From Priapulus caudatus (lineage: Eukaryota; Priapulida; Priapulimorpha; Priapulimorphida; Priapulidae): a stretch of 23,604 nt of DNA. The notes beneath the pieces are model-generated. The model was not told the origin of the DNA, did no database searches, and saw nothing but the letters and a program-made list of their open reading frames with translations. A program made the translations under genes and the position numbers. Position 1 is the stretch's first letter. Each line of letters starts with the position of its first letter. The DNA lies in NCBI RefSeq assembly GCF_000485595.1, contig NW_014577663.1:28682-52285 (forward strand). Direction: 5' to 3'. Below, piece after piece: positions 18,560-23,604 of this stretch.

Positions 18560-19175
18560 CCCGCACAAGTTGCTTGCTTGCCGTCACGTTTTCTCTTCTG
18601 CCCCGATCTCTTTCCATCCTCTAGATAAATCCGGCAAGGCAGCAGATAACCTCTGTATGCCCGTAGGGTATGGAACCAACTTTGCTCGTTCACATTAGGG
18701 TTGTGAACGTGATATGTGTCAACAAATTACGTGCTCAAGGCATGTGTTATTAAAGGGTTAAATGCCTCTAACATCCCATCTGCATTTATCGAATTAAACT
18801 AATCTTTTTTGAAATTATAGATGGGATTACTGTTTAAATCCTTACGAACTGTGTTTTGATTTGCTCCCAGACATACCAATTCCCCCGCAGTAAATAGATT
18901 GTACCACAGCCAACCTACTAACTTACCAGACCATGACAACAGGAGCATTTATTTCAGTCGCATTGTGTGTATTGTATTTTGATGACAATATACATCTATA
19001 TCAAGAGCTAATAATACCTAGAGTGTACAACGGAAAAACGGCAAACTAGTGCTATTTCACGACTACATTATTCTACTTTGCCTGCGAGTCTAGAATAATT
19101 TCATGGTATTGCATTAAGCAGAATTCCTTGCTCTCTACAACAAGACCAACCGCTTGTCAATACGATACTCCTAGG
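18560..19175. other. Non-coding stretch before the second duplicate
   Basis: No gene or clear repeat is recognised. The text ends in CGATACTCC, after which the minisatellite of copy 2 starts. Confidence 0.5.
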
Positions 19176-19177
19176 CA

Positions 19178-19285
19178 CTCTGAGTGTGTGTTAAAGATGT
19201 GATACTCTCTGAGTGTGTGTTAAAGTTGTGATACTCTCGGAGTGTGTGTTAAAGTTGTGGTACTCTCTGAGTGTGTGGTAAAGTT
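19178..19285 (+). repeat. 29-bp minisatellite, short version (about 4 units)
   Basis: The same unit as at 9451-9985, with regular spacing. It marks the left limit of similarity between the two large duplicate blocks. Its right half is the 3' coding end of the fucosyltransferase on the minus strand. Confidence 0.92.
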
Positions 19286-20043
19286 GTAGTTTCGTCCAAG
19301 TGTGTTTTCATGTTATCGCACTCTGCTCCCTTCATCCACCATTTCTGCATGTCCATGTAGACCTTCTCCGGTTCGTTACGATTGTTCAGTTTCGCACACA
19401 TCTCACAAAACACATTCCTAAACTTGGCCTTCACCATGTCTTGCTGCTTCACCCTCCAGTCGACCTTCCACTTCAGGTATGTGCCATAAGCAGTAGCGTT
19501 CTACCTTAGATACACCAAGTAGTCGGCGAGGTCTTTGGGCGAGGCAAAGTCTGCGACGTCGATGTAGGAATTGGGCGGGGCGATGCACGAGTAGTTAGCG
19601 TTGCCCATGACAACGAGAACGGAGTTGCGCTTCAGACTGAGGAACAGCTTCTCGGTGACATAGTCGCGACACAGGCTGTTCTCGAATGCTAGCGTGAACA
19701 TGTAGCTGTTGTCGAGGAGTCGGTCGCAGATATTGCTCGCGCGCGGGCATGACAGGTCGCCGCACTTGCCGTAGACATCGACGGGGACGTACTTGCGCAT
19801 CTCTCTGACGTACTCCTCTCTTCTACTCGCCGTGTGGCAGTTTGATACGAACCACGCCACGAGCCGCTTCCTATTGCGATTGCGTCCGTCTGTTGCCGAC
19901 GGTGGCGTGTGCCATGACGTCGCGACGTGTTGCTGGGAGACTGGTATGCGTTCGATGGTGCCGTATCGGAAGACGATGTCGGAGTCCAGTCGATAGGTGA
20001 CCGTCCAGTTAAACTGACTGTTCAGTTGGCTGAAGTCCTTCAT
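19249..20043 (-). CDS. Alpha-1,3-fucosyltransferase exon 4 (catalytic GT10 domain), copy 2, with one in-frame TAG
   Basis: GT10 enzymes transfer fucose from GDP-fucose to N-acetylglucosamine in the Golgi. The exon starts after acceptor TTTATTTCACTCTGCCCATCAG in phase 0 (20043). Exon residues 11-22 are FNWTVTYRLDSD, 61-69 LVAWFVSNC, 88-95 VDVYGKCG, and 117-132 the GT10 signature TLAFENSLCRDYVTEK; 155-166 are APPNSYIDVADF. After residue 180 there is TAG (19501-19503), then the frame stays open through TAYGTYLKWKVDW and WWMKGAEC to TAA at 19249. Without the TAG the exon encodes 264 residues. Copy 1 has AAG at that codon. The last dozen codons lie in the minisatellite. The TAG would remove the conserved C-terminal part, so it is either a true null allele or a base error. 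Confidence 0.93.
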
Positions 20044-20363
20044 CTGATGGGCAGAGTGAAATAAAAACAGGACGGATGTTGATGGATAAATAAATGTACG
20101 TTTATGTTAGCACTCGAGTTTGCTTGTTACCCAACCAGAGCATGCTGTAGAATGGGGGAGAACTCATGTTGAGCATAAAATATCATCAAATAGATGAACA
20201 CAATATTCGTTCTGGAAAAAGTAATGCTTGTTGCTTCAAATAACAAAATAAAGTAGCAAGAAAATGTCGATTTAAATAAATCTATGTAAAAATGAAAATC
20301 TTGATAAGTAGACAATGCATTGCCTAATCTTTCACAAGGGCCCAACGAAAACATTCGGCTACC

Positions 20364-20703
20364 GAAATAACCAAATCCGCAATCACGGACCACATAGCGA
20401 AGGACAATCATGCCATCGATTGGGAAAATTCGAAGATCATCGATCGCGAGCCAATCAAAATCAGGAATTGGATTAAGGAGGCCATCTGGATCCGCAAGAC
20501 CCCGAACATCAACCGTGACGAGGGGGGATACAGGCTCAGTCACGTGTGGACCAAGCTATTGACCACTACACCATCTGGTGGTCAAAACTGATAATCGTCA
20601 GTCAGCTTTGAGAAAGCCTCCTGATATAGGAGGCGAAACGTCAGCTGTACGTTTTCAATCTTCACTGTTGAGTGGCGATCTTTCACTGGCGAAAACAGTG
20701 TAG
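20364..20703 (+). mobile_element. Penelope-like element fragment (end of GIY-YIG endonuclease), copy 2
   Basis: An open stretch 20364-20591 reads EITKSAITDHIAKDNHAIDW, then KIIDRE, KEAIWIRKTP, NINRDEGGYRLSHVW and a stop. The SA-x-DH / NHxIDW / xRExxxxxRxxxEA / NRDEG pattern is what I know from the C-terminus of reverse transcriptases with a GIY-YIG domain (Penelope-like elements). The reverse transcriptase and the catalytic start of the endonuclease are absent. It is followed by a 6-bp hairpin (20616-20634) and a short open frame ending at 20703. It lies in intron 3, antisense to the fucosyltransferase. Family assignment is from memory of the pattern. Confidence 0.65.
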
Positions 20704-20823
20704 AGGGCAATAACACAAGGGGGAGAGAGATCAGAACAGAAGTGCCAGTCAGCACCTGAAATGAATGAATGAACGGTTGAGTAACAATTAACCCAGATAG
20801 ATCTATTATCATAGAATGTTTAC

Positions 20824-20942
20824 CTTCAGTGTATTTTGAGGTGACTCGGCTAGAAAGAAAACCCATCGCTGAAAGTTTAACCTTTGACCGGAATCAGGCA
20901 TAGTGAAGTTGTCCTCCTCTATGTGAAATACTACTGCATCAC
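20824..20942 (-). CDS. Fucosyltransferase exon 3, copy 2 (intact)
   Basis: The exon is 119 bp, after acceptor TTCGCCAG and before donor GTAAAC, phase 1 to phase 0. It encodes DAVVFHIEEDN, then QRWVFFLAESPQNTLK. DAVVFH and the W-x-F-x-x-ESP text are landmarks of the N-terminal half of the GT10 catalytic domain, and exon 4 follows with MKDFSQLNSQFNWT as expected. The frame is open throughout in this copy. Confidence 0.92.
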
Positions 20943-21180
20943 CTGGCGAATATCATACACTGTTAAATATGCCAACCCATCTATCAAGTAGGTTAATGTG
21001 CCAATTATGTCAACATCCAAGATTAACAACGTTCGCAACCAAAAATGTTGCTTGCATGAATTTCAATAGCGTCATTAGATTTATACGTATTACAGTTTTA
21101 TACTACAAAAGCATTATCTCTCCGTTGTTTATTGAATGAAAAAACAGAACTTTATTAGTTGTAGTGCGGCGAGGATGTAC

Positions 21181-21327
21181 TTGCTTTTTGACAGCATGGT
21201 TTTCTCCGTAGTGATCTCACAATTGGAGACAGGGCAGTCACTTTCAAATGGACGTGATCCTTTTCCGAACCTGAAAGTCTGGTCGCCGTAGAATCTTGTC
21301 CATAGCAAAATCAGCTTTCGTCTATCC
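21181..21327 (-). CDS. Fucosyltransferase exon 2, copy 2, with one extra base near its 3' end
   Basis: It follows acceptor CATCCACAG and encodes DRRKLILLWTRFYGD, then CPVSNCEITTEKTML. ILLW and C-P-x-S-N-C-E-I-T-T are typical of the start of the GT10 catalytic domain. Five A residues at 21185-21189 (read on the minus strand) put the 3' end in phase 2, which does not fit exon 3. Copy 1 has four A, which restores phase 1 and the text SKASDAVVFH across the junction. The donor is GTACAT. The extra base is therefore a frameshift, or an error in a homopolymer. Confidence 0.9.
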
Positions 21328-21697
21328 CTGTGGATGTGAATACTCCGCTCATAGAAATGTTGTCAAAAACTGGGGTATTATGTGGTAATATTGATTACCT
21401 GCTTAAGTATGTATATTGTACTTGCAGTCTCCTGTTAAACTGGTAATCCTTGTCCAAAACTAAGTCCCTCTTATTGGTGTTTCATTAATAAATCAATGAT
21501 TTGGGGGAATTATTACATTTTTTGGTACTTTGTCGCCATTGATTCCCTAGTAAGTACTATACCTTGTTTTTCAGAGTGTAGCCTGTGTTTAGCTTGCTTA
21601 GCTGTCCCAGAGCCTCATTTAAGAATCATGAATCATTTTCTAAACTGGTGTAGCAGCTATTTGTTCACATTGCCAGCTCATTCAATATACCGGGAGT

Positions 21698-23604
21698 CAG
21701 GGGCGTAGATAGCGGGGGGGATGGGGGGATGCATCCCCCCCCCCACTTATTGACATGGGGGGGATGGCGTGTACAATTAACCCCCCCTACTTTCAGGAGG
21801 AAAATGGGGGCTTCAAAATTTTCTAGGGGAGGACCCGCATACCCCCGCCTGTTTCTTACCACCCTCCTCGAAAACCTGCATTGGCCACTGTGCCACATGT
21901 TGAGCATAACAAATTGAGCACCCCACTTGAAAAATCGTTCGGCGGCGCCTGTAGAGTACTGCTAACAAAGATTATGATTATGAATATTTGTATGCATATC
22001 AAAAAGTCAAATTTGAGTTCATCTGACAGGGGCGTAGATGGCGGGGGGATGGTGGTATATCCCCCCCCCCACACTTATTGGGGTGGGTGGCTTTCATCTC
22101 CCCTACTTTCAGGAAGAAAATGGGGAAAAATTTAATATTTTACAGACAATAAATACTGGATATTTATCTACAAATCCGTCATCGCTATTCATACTTTCCT
22201 AATGTATTATATTTATTACAGAAATGGAACGTGACATACATCTACTGTAAAATGGCTGGTAACTCGTCCAAGAATGACATTATTTTACTGAAACTCAGAC
22301 GGTTATTTTGGACGCATTCCCCATATACGATTTTTTTTTCAAAATCCCCAGTCTTATCACTGCTCACGAAAGTTAAATCCTTGCTTTATTAGCTCATCTG
22401 ACATAGTCAGATGGAGCTTGTAGAATCGCACGATCGTCCGGCCGTCCGTCCGTCCGTCTGTCAACAGTTGGGCACAATCTTAACCGCTCGACGTACGGTC
22501 ACGATATTCGCACATCGGGAGGGATCGTCAAAACGAGTTGGGATGTCGAAGCTGGGTCAAGGTCAAAGGTCAAGAGGTGTAAAAAGGGAACATTCACTCC
22601 TTAACTTAAGGTATAGGGAGGAAATGCAGAATTGCGGCACAATCTAACGGCTCAACCTAGGCTCGTGATAGTCGGTGTATAGCATCATGGTAGGAAAAGC
22701 CATCACTGTGCCGAATTGGAGGTCACAGGTCAAAGGTCAATGGGCACAGGCAGATTTTAGACATTTTCTGAGGACATGGTCTGACGGAGCGATTGAAAAC
22801 TTTTTGTTTCAGCGGTGACCTAGCATTTTTTATGGCTTTATTGAAAGGACCATGAAATGTCCCTTCTGCTGACATGCGAAGAGTAAGTGTCGATAACCTT
22901 TTGACCCTCAAGAGGAGGGTTAAACATGGATTTGTTTACTGTCTGTTAGAAAGAATTGACTGCCGGGTTTGCTAGTAGAATCTATACATGCCTGGATGTA
23001 CGAGGCTACAATGTCACAGTGAAATTTCAAAGCTAAATTTGGTGAAGAAGGTTTATGCTCCTTAATCCTATAATTTTATGGCATTCTGTACTGTCAGTAT
23101 TTTACATGTAACGTATGCCACTGCCAGTGGCCACTGCCAGTGCATGTAGTGGTGGCTGTGTAGTTTTTGCCTGCGTTAATTAGTTACAGGTGGCAGCTCT
23201 CTATTGCAGCCTGTAGGCTTGCGTAGGTAAATGGATGATGCTTACCTATTCTGTCTTGCAAATAGTTGTTGCTACTACGTACGATGGGAGTTCCATTTTT
23301 AATCTGAAGACACTTAAACGTACGCGCCATCTCGTGCAACTTTCATAACGATCCCAACAAACATTCCTTTGAGAAGGTTCCTGATACCATCGCTGTGCAT
23401 CCACTGTTTCGGCATGTAGTGAACACATTTGGGACTAACAGGTTTACTAGAATCCCACACTCCACCACAGAGTCACCGCAGTAGACGTTAGATGAGCGCT
23501 GTCGCTCCGTGGCACTTGTTCAAAATAGAATAGACCTATGAGAGTTGGGATATTGATTTTCACGGGGATTGATGGGAAAATTCAATTTCATCTCACTTTT
23601 TGGG
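21698..23604. mobile_element. hAT-like transposon, left part, copy 2
   Basis: It begins CAGGGGCGTAGATAGCGGGG after the 8-bp flank CCGGGAGT (21690-21697), the same site as in copy 1. A second copy of the terminus starts at 22027. The right end lies beyond the window. The hairpin-headed repeat recurs at 22391-22418. Confidence 0.78.
22391..22740 (+). repeat. Hairpin-headed dispersed repeat, copy 2
   Basis: AGCTCATCTGAC-ATA-GTCAGATGGAGCT at 22391-22418 is followed by GTCCGTCCGTCCGTCTG and two AGGTCAAAGGTCA sequences (about 22559 and 22725). This version looks cleaner than the one at 12986. Confidence 0.6.

Larger units (their letters stand above)
19178..23604. repeat. Large duplicated block, copy 2 (runs off the window)
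   Basis: Collinear with copy 1 (9886-14187). It contains fucosyltransferase exons 4, 3 and 2 in minus-strand order, the Penelope-like fragment in intron 3, and the left 1.9 kb of the hAT-like element at the same site with the same CCGGGAGT flank (21690-21697). Because host intron, exons and transposon are all shared, this is duplication of a locus and not of a transposon alone. Confidence 0.92.

Noticed and set aside
20127-20543. 138-codon open frame on the minus strand
   Set aside because: It is antisense to the Penelope-like frame and lies in intron 3. No domain is seen and it is broken in copy 1.
20616-20642. Hammerhead-ribozyme-like text (CTGAT ... GAAACGTC) after the Penelope-like fragment
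   Set aside because: The canonical CUGANGA core is not met, and CTGAT falls in the stem and loop of a simple hairpin. The rest of the ribozyme is not seen.

Overview
This window is animal nuclear DNA. It shows intron-split genes with GT-AG junctions, abundant transposons of several classes and telomere-like TTAGGG motifs. The mix (Helitron, pogo-like MITE, hAT-like element, Penelope-like fragment, LINE and foldback MITEs) suggests a marine invertebrate such as a lancelet, mollusc or hemichordate, but nothing fixes the species.

Layout. 1-2900 is a nest of inverted-repeat elements: a palindromic MITE split by two further insertions. 2920-4626 is a dead LINE with endonuclease and reverse transcriptase pieces. 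4629-5002 is two tandem units related to the arms of the upstream foldback element. 5164-9358 carries seven plus-strand exons of the WDR45 (WIPI4) autophagy gene; its second intron holds a pogo-like MITE, a 961-bp Helitron and an intact copy of the palindromic MITE. The first coding exon and the last exon of WDR45 are not visible. 9451-9985 is a 29-bp minisatellite.

From the minisatellite onward, a minus-strand alpha-1,3-fucosyltransferase gene (GT10 family) faces WDR45 tail to tail. Its last three exons occur twice, in a block of about 4.3 kb: copy 1 at about 9.9-14.19 kb and copy 2 at 19.18 kb to the window end. Copy 1 is full of one-base insertions and deletions in coding and non-coding DNA alike. 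Copy 2 is nearly clean but has one frameshift and one in-frame stop, and copy 1 is intact at both places. The membrane-anchor exon for copy 1 lies at 15702-15934 and splices in phase to exon 2. Exon phases add up to a protein of about 430 residues. A hAT-like element with an 8-bp target duplication fills intron 1, and a Penelope-like fragment lies in intron 3.

16.0-19.18 kb has no recognised gene beyond a weak candidate upstream exon; it holds degenerate repeats and one foldback MITE. I find no evidence for a new multi-gene system. The most notable points are the duplicated fucosyltransferase locus with its indel-dominated differences, the likely assembly join inside the minisatellite that may have removed the last WDR45 exon, and the nested transposon architecture.
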